This document shows positions 1-9,608 of a DNA stretch of 64,000 nt, in pieces. Numbering within the stretch: position 1 is the stretch's first letter; each line of letters starts with the position of its first letter. The stretch is from Haloplasma contractile SSD-17B (GTDB lineage Bacteria > Bacillota_I > Bacilli_A > Haloplasmatales > Haloplasmataceae), in assembly GCF_000215935.2 (NCBI RefSeq), contig NZ_AFNU02000002.1:372001-436000 (forward strand), read 5' to 3'. The notes under the pieces were generated by a model. The model was given only the letters and a program-made list of their open reading frames with translations, was not told the DNA's origin and made no database searches. The position numbers and the translations under genes are program-made.

Positions 1-1083
1 GCCCCTAATCCGTGCGACATAAACACTTTAAATCTTAAGTGGATTAATCGTGAAACACAATACGATCATATCGATACCGTTGAAGAATGGATCTATCAAG
101 TTGATAGTAAGCCACTTAAACGACGAACCTTACTTAATTTAAGACGACCCTTTATGAATCATAATGGGGTCAACAGTTTAAACTTTTCACCAGAAACAGG
201 TAAGTTAGTTTTATCAACTGGAGATGGTGGTTCTGGTTATGATCCTTTTAATTTAGCTCAGGTTGATATGGAAATCCCAGGTAAAATAATTGAGATTGAT
301 GTCGATCAGCAAGTAAATGTCACTGACCCTCCGGTAGTCACTCGGTTTAACGAACTGCCACTACCTATTCAGTATACACTAACGATAATTGTTAAAGGTG
401 GACGAAATTATAACGGTATTTCCTATTTGAGACATAATAATCAATTCATCAAATATGTAGGAAATGTTGGGCAACACCTAGTAGAGTCAATTTATTCTTT
501 TATTGACTATAAACCGGTACCTGTCACATTTCTTGTTCAAAAAAATGTGATGAATTCTAAACGGAATGAAGAAGATCTTATTAACCTCGGATGGAGAGGA
601 TGGGAAGGTAGTTTACCAACACTGCTTATTAAAGACTGTCCTGAAATTAAGTCTATAGATAAAAAAATAACTGCCTTTTATGATGAAATGATTGACTATT
701 CGACTGAGCGGCTAAGACCATTAACTTGTTATTATCATCAGGAGCCACGAGTAGGTAAGTTTAGTGGATCAGCACTGACAGGTGTAAAGCCATATATGGG
801 CACTCAAATTCCAAATTTAACAAATTGTATTGTATTTACGGACTGGTCCACAAGAGATAACTCACATAAAGGGAAAGGCGTTTTAGCTTATACCCCATTT
901 AGAAATAATGGCCAACTTAATGATTATGGCATGATTGAAATAGAAAGTGATTCTTTATCATCCCCGGCATATTATGTCAGTTTGGGAACGAACTCAGAAC
1001 AAACCAAACTATATTTAGGCGTTTATGGTTCAACAAATGTTACGGATTATAACCAAGGTACAGTTTTTGAAATTGTTCAGTAA
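1..1083 (+). CDS. PQQ-dependent sugar dehydrogenase-like protein (GSDH family), 3' part
   Basis: The reading frame is open from the first base of the window, so the gene is cut at its 5' end; the first internal ATG (154) is not the true start. The visible 360 codons contain a beta-propeller-like section (HNGVNSLNF, then LVLSTGDGG) typical of the glucose/sorbosone dehydrogenase family, which oxidises sugars using PQQ in a six-bladed propeller, usually outside the cytoplasm. The export signal would lie upstream and cannot be seen. The end (GVYGSTNVTDYNQGTVFEIVQ region) fits the last blade. Family assignment is good; the substrate cannot be told. It is the only + strand gene before 7 kb. Confidence 0.72.
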   Translation, partial: APNPCDINTLNLKWINRETQYDHIDTVEEWIYQVDSKPLKRRTLLNLRRPFMNHNGVNSLNFSPETGKLVLSTGDGGSGYDPFNLAQVDMEIPGKIIEIDVDQQVNVTDPPVVTRFNELPLPIQYTLTIIVKGGRNYNGISYLRHNNQFIKYVGNVGQHLVESIYSFIDYKPVPVTFLVQKNVMNSKRNEEDLINLGWRGWEGSLPTLLIKDCPEIKSIDKKITAFYDEMIDYSTERLRPLTCYYHQEPRVGKFSGSALTGVKPYMGTQIPNLTNCIVFTDWSTRDNSHKGKGVLAYTPFRNNGQLNDYGMIEIESDSLSSPAYYVSLGTNSEQTKLYLGVYGSTNVTDYNQGTVFEIVQ

Positions 1084-1781
1084 TTTTATTGGTTAGATTT
1101 ATAATTCACTTCACTTAAGAGGGAACTGTAATGTTCTCTCTTTTAACTTAAGGAGGAAATCAAAGGAAACATAATAAATCTAGTAGATGTATTAGTTTAG
1201 AAAGTGTTTTAATTTCCTTAGTATTTCCAGCAACGAATGGATTGATTGTAAGTCGAAGTATTTAAAGGAAAGAGGATATAACATTATATCAATTATGTCT
1301 CTCTATAAAAAAAGTTAGAATGACGTATCCTTTTGAAAATGTATTTCACCTTGGTTCTATAGATAAGAATTATGATAAATCAAATTTAAAGAGAAAATCA
1401 AAACTATCCATTATGTGTTAGAACTAGAGACTATTCTATTCTTAAGTGGTAGGTAGACACGAAATAAACTTAATAACTCTTGTAGTTTTATTATAAACCA
1501 CAAGAGTTATCAAATTTATATTTACATTATTTAGTTAATAATGTGGACATGACTGGAGAAGGAGTTTACCTACTATAATGATATCATTTTCAATAGTGAA
1601 TTATAGAACCATCTACATATATAGACAATTTTAAAACTAATAATGTCTATCTAGGTAGAGTAAATGATAGTAAAAGCATTTTTTATTTCTTCTCTTATTA
1701 ATCTAAATAGATATTTTTATCTTCCTACTAACTCACAGATCTGAGGTTTACAGTCCTTAATGATCAAATTATATAAACTAA
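1084..1781. other. Intergenic region with a hairpin and a possible decayed gene
   Basis: 698 bases without an intact gene. A hairpin lies at 1473-1510 (arms ATAACTCTTGT / ACAAGAGTTAT). Between about 1230 and 1420 the + strand gives short broken frames including DITLYQLCLSIKKV and TYPFENVFHLGSID, which resemble the N-terminal part of arylamine N-acetyltransferases (L..L......PFEN). The frame is interrupted by stops and shifts, so at most this is a remnant. Nothing else is recognisable. Confidence 0.3.
1473..1510. terminator. Hairpin, possible terminator of the dehydrogenase-like gene
   Basis: Inverted repeat with 11-bp arms (ATAACTCTTGT / ACAAGAGTTAT) and an AT-rich loop, about 390 nt after the + strand gene. 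There is no strong T-run after it on either strand, so the terminator role is only likely. Confidence 0.4.
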
Positions 1782-2708
1782 TTAAAGATTATTTGCTTCA
1801 ATTGTTTTTTTATAATAACTTGTATGTGTGTATATTTCTTCTTTTAATGGGTTCTTTTTATATTTTGTGATTGTTGACATCATATAAACAAATACTCCTA
1901 TATTAAATACTAAAGAAATAATACTAATCATATACAACACATGTTCACTGTATGTAGGTATTACCTGAAAATATTCGCTTTTTTGATAGTCAATGGACAG
2001 AGAGAACAAAGCATAAAGCGTTAATATTTGAGCTCTATGTTGCAGCCATGCCCCTCTTTTAAATACATACTCAGCAATTAATGCAGCTGTTAGTATTCCA
2101 AATCCAGCATACATCGACCTTGTTGATATGCAATTATAAACATATGTAAAATTCCATAATGTATAGCCAATTATATACATCCATGTCATATCAGGCCATA
2201 TCATATCTCTAGATTTATCTCTTGATACTGTTATACCAACGAATCCTGTTAAAGTAACAATCGTTAAAATCCCTGCAACACCGTTCATTATATTCCATAA
2301 CCCACCTAGTACTACAACACCTGATGGGTCTGTTTCCATAACTTTGAAGCTTGCATACACTTCAAACTCTCTATATACAGCTTCTGCAATATTTAACGAG
2401 AGAATTGTTACCGGAAACAATGAAGCAAATTTTTTATTCCCTAAACGTGTAAATCTAATTAACATAAAGCCATAAACACCTATTAAGGCAGATATAACTT
2501 TTACCCATCCAAACCATGTTTTTCCCGTTGGAGATCCTAATACATCTGTAAAAATTAGAATAGATAGTACGACCGGCAACACACAAAATGATAAGATTGA
2601 AATTAATTTAGATCGTCTTGTGACCTCGTTTATCCCTAAGAATACAGAAATAAATAATATAAGTACCACTAAACTCCCGAATGTTAAATTTTCATATAAA
2701 AATCCCAC
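1782..2708 (-). CDS. Multi-span membrane protein (DUF5692-like), last gene of the hypAB operon
   Basis: 308 residues with about eight predicted hydrophobic segments (around residues 10-30, 38-55, 65-85, 98-115, 140-165, 180-200, 225-245, 255-280) and a short basic tail. It starts with GTG after an AAGGAGG site 9 nt upstream. It lies 18 nt downstream of hypA in the same direction, so it is probably the last gene of the hypB-flavoprotein-hypA operon. I recall similar proteins filed as DUF5692, but no catalytic motif is visible. Its place beside nickel-insertion genes suggests a link to nickel or redox, without proof. The stop is followed by AT-rich DNA with no clear terminator. Confidence 0.6.
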   Translation of the reverse strand: MGFLYENLTFGSLVVLILFISVFLGINEVTRRSKLISILSFCVLPVVLSILIFTDVLGSPTGKTWFGWVKVISALIGVYGFMLIRFTRLGNKKFASLFPVTILSLNIAEAVYREFEVYASFKVMETDPSGVVVLGGLWNIMNGVAGILTIVTLTGFVGITVSRDKSRDMIWPDMTWMYIIGYTLWNFTYVYNCISTRSMYAGFGILTAALIAEYVFKRGAWLQHRAQILTLYALFSLSIDYQKSEYFQVIPTYSEHVLYMISIISLVFNIGVFVYMMSTITKYKKNPLKEEIYTHTSYYKKTIEANNL

Positions 2709-2726
2709 TTTTATTTCCTCCTTATT

Positions 2727-3068
2727 TTAACAAGCAATGACTTCCTTTATATTAAATTCTTGTCCTGATATCAAATCATAGTATTCTTTATTACATTTAG
2801 GGCATTTTTTTCTATGCTCTATAATGTTATATACTTCATTACAAACGTTACACTTTGCATTAGCTGGAAGTACTAAAATTTCTAGTTTAGTGTCGCTGTA
2901 AGGAGTTTCTTCTACAGCAGCTGGATAACACTCTTCAATAAACCTCGGTATTGCTTGTGATAACTGTCCAATTTCAAGTACAATTTTATCAACTTTTTTA
3001 AGTCTATTCTCTTTTGCAAATTGATCCACTATTTTTATTACCTCGTAAACAATTCCTAACTCATGCAT
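2727..3068 (-). CDS. hypA: Hydrogenase/urease nickel incorporation protein HypA
   Basis: 113 residues, the normal length for HypA. It begins MHELGIV; the His after Met is the conserved nickel ligand. Two Cys pairs in the second half (KCNVC near residue 73 and KCPKC near residue 90) form the structural zinc site. HypA works with HypB to deliver nickel to NiFe hydrogenase, or in some bacteria to urease. It sits 39 nt after the flavoprotein gene and 18 nt before the membrane protein gene. No hydrogenase large or small subunit gene lies in this window, so the nickel client is unknown. Confidence 0.93.
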   Translation of the reverse strand: MHELGIVYEVIKIVDQFAKENRLKKVDKIVLEIGQLSQAIPRFIEECYPAAVEETPYSDTKLEILVLPANAKCNVCNEVYNIIEHRKKCPKCNKEYYDLISGQEFNIKEVIAC

Positions 3069-3106
3069 AGTACTATACCTCTATTCTTATACCTATTTAC
3101 CCATAC

Positions 3107-5881
3107 CTATCTCGTTTTGTTAAATGGATTAATTTTATTTGCTGTAATTTTTACCTTTCGACTGATTGCCTTTTTAATAACTGCTTTAGGTAGGTGCTCA
3201 ATTTCATACCCTTCAACGTCGTGAACTTTCTTAAGTTTGATCGCGTCAAACTTACATTTTAGGGTACATGCTCCACACCCCACACATAAATATTCATCAG
3301 TTTTAGTTGCACCACATCCTAGGCATCGTGATGTTTCGTTCTTGATCTGTTCTTCAGTTAATATGCCCCTTAAATCTTTGAATGTTTCCTTAGACTTCTT
3401 ACCATCGACATGTTCAATTTTTTGCCTTTGTGTATTGTCATATCCTTTTATATCTACTAGATTGTTTTTATCTAAAACGGTATATGAATGCGTATCTCTA
3501 CCAAACACTAAAGATTGCCCTCTATGTACATATCTATGAATTGATATTGCTGCTTCTTTCCCTGCTGCAATTGCATCAATTGCAAATCTCGGACCACTAG
3601 CAACATCGCCACCTGCAAATATATCTGATTTTGAAGTTTGTAAAGTAACACTGTCAATTTCAATTGTATTTCGATTAGTTAATTTTACATCTTCACCATC
3701 TAGAAGCGTTCCATAATTAAATGTTTGACCTACTGATAATAACACGTAATCACATTCTATTTCCTTTTTTTCTGTTCCATCAAACTGTGGATTAAATCTT
3801 CCATTTTCATCATGCGTTGAGATACAACGTTTAAATTCAACTCCCTTAACCTGCCCATTTTCAGCAATAATTCGTGTAGGTCCCCAAGCATTATTAATTT
3901 TAATATCCTCATCTAATGCGTCTTTAATCTCCTCAGCATGAGCCGGCATGTTCTTTTTAGATTCTAAGCAGAAGATATCTGTATCCGTTACACCATCAAG
4001 CCTCACTGCAGATCTAGCAACATCAATAGCAACATTACCACCGCCGATTACAATCACTTTGCCTTTTACAGTTGACTCTTCTCCTAGATTAATATCTCGT
4101 AAGAAGTTTACCCCACTTATTACTCCGGTTGATTGTTCTCCTTCTAATCCGAGTTTTCTTCCTGACTGAGCACCTATGGCTATGTAGAAAGCATTGAAGT
4201 CTTTTTCTCTCAGATCCTGGATTGTTAGATCTGTCCCGACTTCTACGCCTGTTTGAAATTTCGCACCCATTTCCTTTAGCACGGCAATCTCAGCTTCTAT
4301 AACGTCTTTTTCTAGTCTATATGATGGTATTCCTAGTGTTAACATACCACCTAACTTAGTTTGTTTTTCAAATACTGTTACATCATATCCATCTAATAAT
4401 AAATCATATGCACAAGCTAGTCCTGATGGACCTCCACCAATAATTGCTATTTTTTTATCACTGTAATCATGCCTTTTACTAGGAATAAATCGAACATCTT
4501 TATTTAAATCTTTCTCAGCAATAAACTTCTTAATATCATCAATTGCTACTGCCTCATCGATATCGCCGCGTGTACAATCCTCTTCACATAATCGTGGACA
4601 AATTCGTCCACATACGGCTGGAAATGGATTGTGCTTTTTAATTAATTCTAATGCATCCGTATATTTACCCTGTGAAGCAAGTTTGATATACCCTTGTACA
4701 GGGATGTGTGCAGGGCATTTTGTAATACATGGGGCTGTTCCTGAATCTAACGTATTTTTTCTATTCACTCTATAATCACTATTCCACTTATCTTCTTTCC
4801 ATTCTGTATTTCTTGGAGTGACTTTCGTGATTGTTTCATCGATTGATTTTACAGAACATAATTTTTGTCCTAATCTCAATGCGTTTGTTGGACAAACATC
4901 TACACATTCACCACATGCTACACACTTACTTTCATCTACCTCAGATGTATAGTTTGACCTGACAATATCATTATTAATATATTCATTTGCTAGTCTCATT
5001 GCATAACATCCACATCCACAACAGTTGCAGATTGCATGCGTATGACCTAGTCCATCTAAGTTAGGAATAGAGTGCATTAAACCGTTGTCTTCTGCTCTTT
5101 TAATGATTTCAAAAGCCTCTTCTCTAGTAATGGCACGTCCACGCTTTGTTTTAATGTAGTACTCAGCAGCATGACCTAATTGTACACACATTTCTTCTTT
5201 TAGGTGCCCACATCCTTCTCCCATTTCTTCACGAGATGTTCTGCAAGAACAATCAGATACAGAAAAAACATCCGTTTCATTTAAGTATTTTGAAAGTTCT
5301 TCAAAAGACGCTCTTCTTGAATTACCATCGATCGACCTTTCAATAGGTAATACTCGCATTGGCCCTCCGCCCACTGGCATAATCCCTGCTGCCATCGGTC
5401 CTTTTTTACTTCCGAAATAATAAAATGCTTCTGCTATTACTGGGTATTTTGCCACCAGTTCTTTATTATTATTAATCATTTCTAAATGACCTGGAACGAA
5501 AATATCCTGCCAATACAGATCGACTCCATCAACTGTGTTAACAAATGCAACTCCAGCCCATGCGATATAATCTAATGCTTCTTTTACTTTTTCATATGGT
5601 TCTTCTGATGCTTTCGCAACTTCTTCTGCACTCACTTTTTCACGGAATTTTAAATACATGGCAATGTTTGCTTGATACTCGCTAAGTATAGGAGCAAGAG
5701 CATAATATTCTGGTCCAAATGGGACTGCCTCACGTGATGTCCCTGCTTTTGTTCTTCCAATTTTATTCGCAAGATCTAAAATTTCTTGCCTATACTCTCT
5801 ACCCTCTACATCTGCCCATGTTAGCGCAAAATTAAATCGTTCAGACTTATTAAAATTTGTTTTTTGTTGTTTATCTGACAT
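3107..5881 (-). CDS. Multi-domain iron-sulfur flavoprotein with GltD-like oxidoreductase core
   Basis: 924 residues. Residues 1-300 form a Cys-rich domain (SDCSCR, GCGH and a CNCCGCGC cluster near 286-293). A 4Fe-4S ferredoxin motif CVACGECVDVCP follows near 321. Residues about 385-830 match the glutamate synthase small-subunit type flavoprotein, with CPAHIPVQGY and an ICPRLCEEDC FeS motif, an FAD-binding GGGPSGLACA, and an NAD(P)-binding GGGNVAIDVA. A final ferredoxin-type cluster (CVGCGACTLKC) lies near 870-880. Such proteins pass electrons between NAD(P)H and ferredoxin-like carriers or a partner enzyme. The gene lies 5 nt after hypB and 39 nt before hypA, so it belongs to the nickel maturation operon, which is unusual. 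The exact reaction is not known from sequence. Confidence 0.85.
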   Translation of the reverse strand: MSDKQQKTNFNKSERFNFALTWADVEGREYRQEILDLANKIGRTKAGTSREAVPFGPEYYALAPILSEYQANIAMYLKFREKVSAEEVAKASEEPYEKVKEALDYIAWAGVAFVNTVDGVDLYWQDIFVPGHLEMINNNKELVAKYPVIAEAFYYFGSKKGPMAAGIMPVGGGPMRVLPIERSIDGNSRRASFEELSKYLNETDVFSVSDCSCRTSREEMGEGCGHLKEEMCVQLGHAAEYYIKTKRGRAITREEAFEIIKRAEDNGLMHSIPNLDGLGHTHAICNCCGCGCYAMRLANEYINNDIVRSNYTSEVDESKCVACGECVDVCPTNALRLGQKLCSVKSIDETITKVTPRNTEWKEDKWNSDYRVNRKNTLDSGTAPCITKCPAHIPVQGYIKLASQGKYTDALELIKKHNPFPAVCGRICPRLCEEDCTRGDIDEAVAIDDIKKFIAEKDLNKDVRFIPSKRHDYSDKKIAIIGGGPSGLACAYDLLLDGYDVTVFEKQTKLGGMLTLGIPSYRLEKDVIEAEIAVLKEMGAKFQTGVEVGTDLTIQDLREKDFNAFYIAIGAQSGRKLGLEGEQSTGVISGVNFLRDINLGEESTVKGKVIVIGGGNVAIDVARSAVRLDGVTDTDIFCLESKKNMPAHAEEIKDALDEDIKINNAWGPTRIIAENGQVKGVEFKRCISTHDENGRFNPQFDGTEKKEIECDYVLLSVGQTFNYGTLLDGEDVKLTNRNTIEIDSVTLQTSKSDIFAGGDVASGPRFAIDAIAAGKEAAISIHRYVHRGQSLVFGRDTHSYTVLDKNNLVDIKGYDNTQRQKIEHVDGKKSKETFKDLRGILTEEQIKNETSRCLGCGATKTDEYLCVGCGACTLKCKFDAIKLKKVHDVEGYEIEHLPKAVIKKAISRKVKITANKINPFNKTR

Positions 5882-5886
5882 AGAAC

Positions 5887-6552
5887 TTACCCCTCTTTCT
5901 TTATTTCATTTCTAATCCACTTTACCCAATCATTTACACCTTCACCAGTTTTAGCTGAAATTGGGAATATTAAAATATCCTTATTTAACTTTTTTACTCT
6001 CTTTTCAAGTAAATCAATGCTAAAATCAAAATGTTCCATAGCATCAATTTTATTAACAATTAATACATCTACTTTACCGAATATCTTAGGATATTTTAAA
6101 GGCTTGTCGTCTCCTTCAGGAACACTTAGTATAGCTACATTTTTCATTGCTCCCGTATCATATCCTGCAGGGCATATTAGATTACCAATGTTCTCTAAAA
6201 AGACTAGGTCTAATTCATTCACTCCTAATTCATCTATTCCTTGTTTTGTCATTGTAGCATCCAAATGACACATGCCACCCGTGTGTAATTGGATTGCTTT
6301 TGCTCCTGCGTCTTGAACAGTTTTGGCGTCTACCTCAGAATCAACATCCGCCTCCATGACACCAATCTTAATGTCATTCTTAAGTGCCTTAATAGTACTC
6401 ACCAGTGTTGTCGTTTTCCCACTACCAGGAGATGACATAATATTGATCAAATAAACCCCATGTTTTTTTAGTTTAGATCTGGTCGTTTCAGCTACTTTAT
6501 CATTATCCTCATGAATATTTTTCTTTATTGTAAAGACTTTAAACTCGTTCAT
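5887..6552 (-). CDS. hypB: Hydrogenase nickel incorporation GTPase HypB
   Basis: 221 residues. It has a Walker A motif (SSPGSGKTTT near residue 40), the metal-binding MCHLD segment at the GTPase dimer interface, ENIGNLICPA, and a guanine-specificity motif NKID. HypB uses GTP hydrolysis to release nickel to the target enzyme together with HypA. It lacks an extended N-terminal His-rich stretch, so it is the short form. It starts at an ATG behind a good AAGGAGAAG site and is the first gene of the operon; the flavoprotein gene begins 5 nt after its stop. Confidence 0.94.
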   Translation of the reverse strand: MNEFKVFTIKKNIHEDNDKVAETTRSKLKKHGVYLINIMSSPGSGKTTTLVSTIKALKNDIKIGVMEADVDSEVDAKTVQDAGAKAIQLHTGGMCHLDATMTKQGIDELGVNELDLVFLENIGNLICPAGYDTGAMKNVAILSVPEGDDKPLKYPKIFGKVDVLIVNKIDAMEHFDFSIDLLEKRVKKLNKDILIFPISAKTGEGVNDWVKWIRNEIKKEG

Positions 6553-7163
6553 ACCTACTTCTCCTTATCTCAATATACCTTGATTATATCAATATAAGTT
6601 TGGCTCAACAACGTAAATTTCCACTGTAAAATTATAAGCAATTACTTTAGCATTGTGTTAACAGGTGAAAAAATACACAAATGCCTTATCTTATAAATTA
6701 TTTAATTCATTTTACAAGAATAATATGTATACACATTGCTAAAGTAAACTTTTTATATTAAACCTATACCTTTTCAAAGGAAGGATAAAACATGTTTGTG
6801 ATTATGAACTATGTTTTATATTATATTAAAGTCATTCTTTGTGACAGATTTAAATGCTATAGCATAAAACAAAACTAGATCATATACAAATAAAAACCTA
6901 AGCAATTAAATAGCTTAGGTTTAGTTATTTCTTTTTTTCCACAGGTTTGATTAACGATCTTATATTATACGCATTTGATCAGTTAATCACAATTTAGGCT
7001 ATATTATTCCATAATTTGTATACCGCTAATCGATTTTATGATAAACTTAGTTATAACAGGTCTAATTTTAAATAACTGTACGTATATAGTCAATGCATAG
7101 TTCTTATCGGACAAATATCAATGTTAATAAAAAATTATATTACCAAAATATGATTTAATATAG
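6553..7163. other. Intergenic region between divergent operons, with an isolated hairpin
   Basis: About 610 bases separating hypB (-) from the + strand integrase-like gene, so both promoters should lie here. A perfect hairpin at 6894-6922 (see separate entry) does not end any visible gene. No ORF of note was found; the rest is AT-rich with no recognisable element. Confidence 0.5.
6894..6938 (+). terminator. Isolated intrinsic-terminator-like hairpin
   Basis: Arms AAACCTAAGC (6894-6903) and GCTTAGGTTT (6913-6922), a 9-nt loop, then a T-rich stretch ending in seven T. It has the shape of a strong terminator on the + strand, yet no + strand gene ends upstream of it within 5.8 kb. It may end a small RNA or be left from a lost gene. 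Confidence 0.55.
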
Positions 7164-7172
7164 GTGATTATA

Positions 7173-8159
7173 ATGAATAATGAACTTCGATTTAAAATAA
7201 TTACAGAAGGTTTAAAAAATGGAATCAGTGTTACGTGTAGAAGACACGACATTTCTAGAACTATTTTTTATCGCTGGTTAAAAAGATATAAAGCAATGGG
7301 AATTGAGGGTTTAAATGATACTAAGAAGACATTTGTGCCTAAAAATAAGACAAATGAGGAGATAGAACGTGTGATCCTAAACCTCATTAGGAAATATCCC
7401 CATTACGGACCGAGAGCTATAAACTATCTCTTAGAAGATCTGGGATATAATATTAGCGAATCAGCGGTTTTCAATGTAATGAAAAGGAATAATCTAACTA
7501 ATAGGAAAAATAGGATTCAATTCCTAAAAGATAATGAAAAGGAAATTAACAATTCGCTTCCTTCTCTGACAGAACTTAAGAGCGGAGAATGTTGGATATT
7601 TTGGATTACGGACTATGGCTACTTTAAAAACATAGGCACTCTTTATGAATATACCCTATTTGATTTAAAGAGTAGAATAGCATGCACAAGATTATATAAT
7701 GATGTATCATTTGATAACTTCGAAGATCTCTTAACTGCTATCGCAATGCCTGTAGCTTCAACCATAAATTTTAAACCAAATTACTTATGCTTTTATAAAC
7801 AAGTTAATCTATTAAAAAAATCGATTAACCATTTTAAATCAAAGATAGGAAAAATTATTCAAGATAATGGATTGCATGTTAAACTTCATATTCTTAATTC
7901 AAATGATGAATTAGTGAAAATTAATGATCTAAAAAAACAATATACAAAAGGTTGCTTATCGTTTCTAATGCCTTTACTAAATAAAGATACTTCATTTTCT
8001 GAATTAAAATTAAAGTTTCAAGATTATGTACGAAATTATAATATCAACTATAAAGTACATTATGATCAAGAATTATATTCTCCTGTTGAATACCATAACA
8101 AATTAACTAATACTAATCTAATTTTACCGATCTGTGTATACATAGATCGAAAATATTAA
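7173..8159 (+). CDS. HTH plus integrase-fold protein resembling an IS481-type transposase, probably domesticated
   Basis: 328 residues from the ATG at 7173 (AGGTGA site upstream; an in-frame GTG at 7164 is less likely). Residues about 5-55 form the two-helix HTH seen in IS481/IS3 transposases (ISRTIFYRWLKRYKAMGIEGL); residues 60-115 form a second HTH. The rest follows the rve core: WITDYGY holds the first acid, IIQDNG the second, and the tail RNYNINYKVHYDQ...SPVEYHN matches the usual YN..R.H...TP.EY end. The third catalytic Glu is not where expected. No terminal inverted repeats were found. The stop codon overlaps the ribosome binding site of the flavoprotein gene, so the pair is translated together; that suggests a host function such as DNA-binding regulation. 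Confidence 0.65.
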   Translation: MNNELRFKIITEGLKNGISVTCRRHDISRTIFYRWLKRYKAMGIEGLNDTKKTFVPKNKTNEEIERVILNLIRKYPHYGPRAINYLLEDLGYNISESAVFNVMKRNNLTNRKNRIQFLKDNEKEINNSLPSLTELKSGECWIFWITDYGYFKNIGTLYEYTLFDLKSRIACTRLYNDVSFDNFEDLLTAIAMPVASTINFKPNYLCFYKQVNLLKKSINHFKSKIGKIIQDNGLHVKLHILNSNDELVKINDLKKQYTKGCLSFLMPLLNKDTSFSELKLKFQDYVRNYNINYKVHYDQELYSPVEYHNKLTNTNLILPICVYIDRKY

Positions 8160-8170
8160 GGGTGGTATAT

Positions 8171-9391
8171 ATGAGAGTAGCTGTAATTGGAGCAGGTTTT
8201 AGTGGAATGCTCGCTGGATACTTGCTTGAAAAAGAAGGGATAGACGTTACCATATATGAAAAACAAGATAATATAGGGGGACATTGCAAGACTATTGTAA
8301 GTAAGGATGTTTACACAGAACTTGGGACAGTCGTATCTTTTACTAGAAAAATTAAAGAGTTATTGATTGATTTGAAAGTTCAGTACACGGAACGTAATGT
8401 CTACAGAAATTTTGTGGATGAAAATTACAATCGTGTTGAACACATGTCACACGAAGATGTTACAAAACTATTAAAAGAATTAGCTACCCTCAAAATAATA
8501 CTTAAAAAATATTCTAATACACTAAATGATGTTAATTTTGGATATATCCATGAAGATTTAATGGTTCCTTTTAATAGATTCTTAGATAAACATAATTTAA
8601 AATATGTAAGTGAAGTTATTACTCCTCACCTATCCTCTTTCGGCTTTGGTAGTTTACATAGTATTCAAGCTTACTATGTATTTAAAATATTTAATATCGA
8701 TACGATCTACTCTTTTATAAAGGCTGATAAGGTATTATTTATTAATAAAGGAACACTTGAACTTATAAAAAAGTTAAGTGAAAACATCTCTGATATAAGG
8801 TATTCTCTAGAAGTAATAAATGTTGAATTAGTAAGTAATCAAGTTAAGGTAGAAACCTCTTATAGTTCAGATTACTACGATAAGGTTCTCATTACTACAA
8901 AACTGCCCGAAGATGTTATTAAGGATCAATTATATAATCAATTAATGAAAAAAATAGACACTAATCCATATATCACTTGCGCCTATGAAGTAACAAACAG
9001 AGATCTTGTAACTACATATTATAAAGCTAATCTAGGTAAGAAAGGCAAAATACAATTTTTTTATACCTCTAGGCAAAACAATAGAACTACACTCGTTGCA
9101 TATGCATATGGTTATATTAAAAAAGAGGTAATAGATGATATTACAAAGGATATTAGGAATATAGGTGTTAATATAAAACAATTAACAACAGTAAAACAGT
9201 GGTATATCTTTCCACACTTAAAATCTCATAACTTAACACAAGACTTCTATAAAAATATTAATGAGAGACAAAAAATAAGTAACATATGCTTAATTGGTTC
9301 ATTAGTGTCCAAACCATCGATCGATAATTTATATTTTTCGGTTAAATCTACTGTAAAAGAAATAATTGACAATTATAAAAAGGGATTATAA
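8171..9391 (+). CDS. FAD-dependent oxidoreductase (amine oxidase/protoporphyrinogen oxidase-like)
   Basis: 406 residues from the ATG at 8171, preceded by AAGGGTGG that spans the stop of the upstream gene; a GTG at 8162 is in frame but too close to that site. The N terminus has the dinucleotide-binding fold (VIGAGFSGMLAGYLL), then an acidic strand end (VTIYEKQ) and IGGHCKT, as in flavin amine oxidases and related carotenoid or porphyrinogen oxidases. The C-terminal part closes with a second FAD-contact strand (ICLIGSL near residue 375). The substrate is unknown. Cotranscription with the integrase-like protein is almost certain. A terminator hairpin follows at 9455. Confidence 0.7.
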   Translation: MRVAVIGAGFSGMLAGYLLEKEGIDVTIYEKQDNIGGHCKTIVSKDVYTELGTVVSFTRKIKELLIDLKVQYTERNVYRNFVDENYNRVEHMSHEDVTKLLKELATLKIILKKYSNTLNDVNFGYIHEDLMVPFNRFLDKHNLKYVSEVITPHLSSFGFGSLHSIQAYYVFKIFNIDTIYSFIKADKVLFINKGTLELIKKLSENISDIRYSLEVINVELVSNQVKVETSYSSDYYDKVLITTKLPEDVIKDQLYNQLMKKIDTNPYITCAYEVTNRDLVTTYYKANLGKKGKIQFFYTSRQNNRTTLVAYAYGYIKKEVIDDITKDIRNIGVNIKQLTTVKQWYIFPHLKSHNLTQDFYKNINERQKISNICLIGSLVSKPSIDNLYFSVKSTVKEIIDNYKKGL

Positions 9392-9454
9392 GCATTTTTT
9401 AAAATAACCCTATGTCAAATAAACAATAACAAAAAGTGAAATAATATTAAGACA

Positions 9455-9490
9455 AAATGATTTCTGCATCTAGCAGGAGTCATTTTTTAT
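9455..9490 (+). terminator. Intrinsic terminator of the integrase-like/flavoprotein operon
   Basis: Hairpin with arms AAATGA..TCTGC and GCAG..TCATTT, followed by a run of six T, 63 nt after the flavoprotein stop codon. Confidence 0.75.
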
Positions 9491-9608
9491 AATTCTATTG
9501 ATTTCTATATTTTTTAAGTTATTATTGTACTCTATTTATGCCTTGTGACTATTTATCTTTTCTAAAATCATATGATGTTTAAAAACTGTGTTCATATATG
9601 ATATTTAG

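Noticed and set aside
7173-8159. Active insertion sequence
   Set aside because: No inverted repeats or target duplication found, third catalytic acid not in place, and the gene is coupled to a flavoprotein gene.
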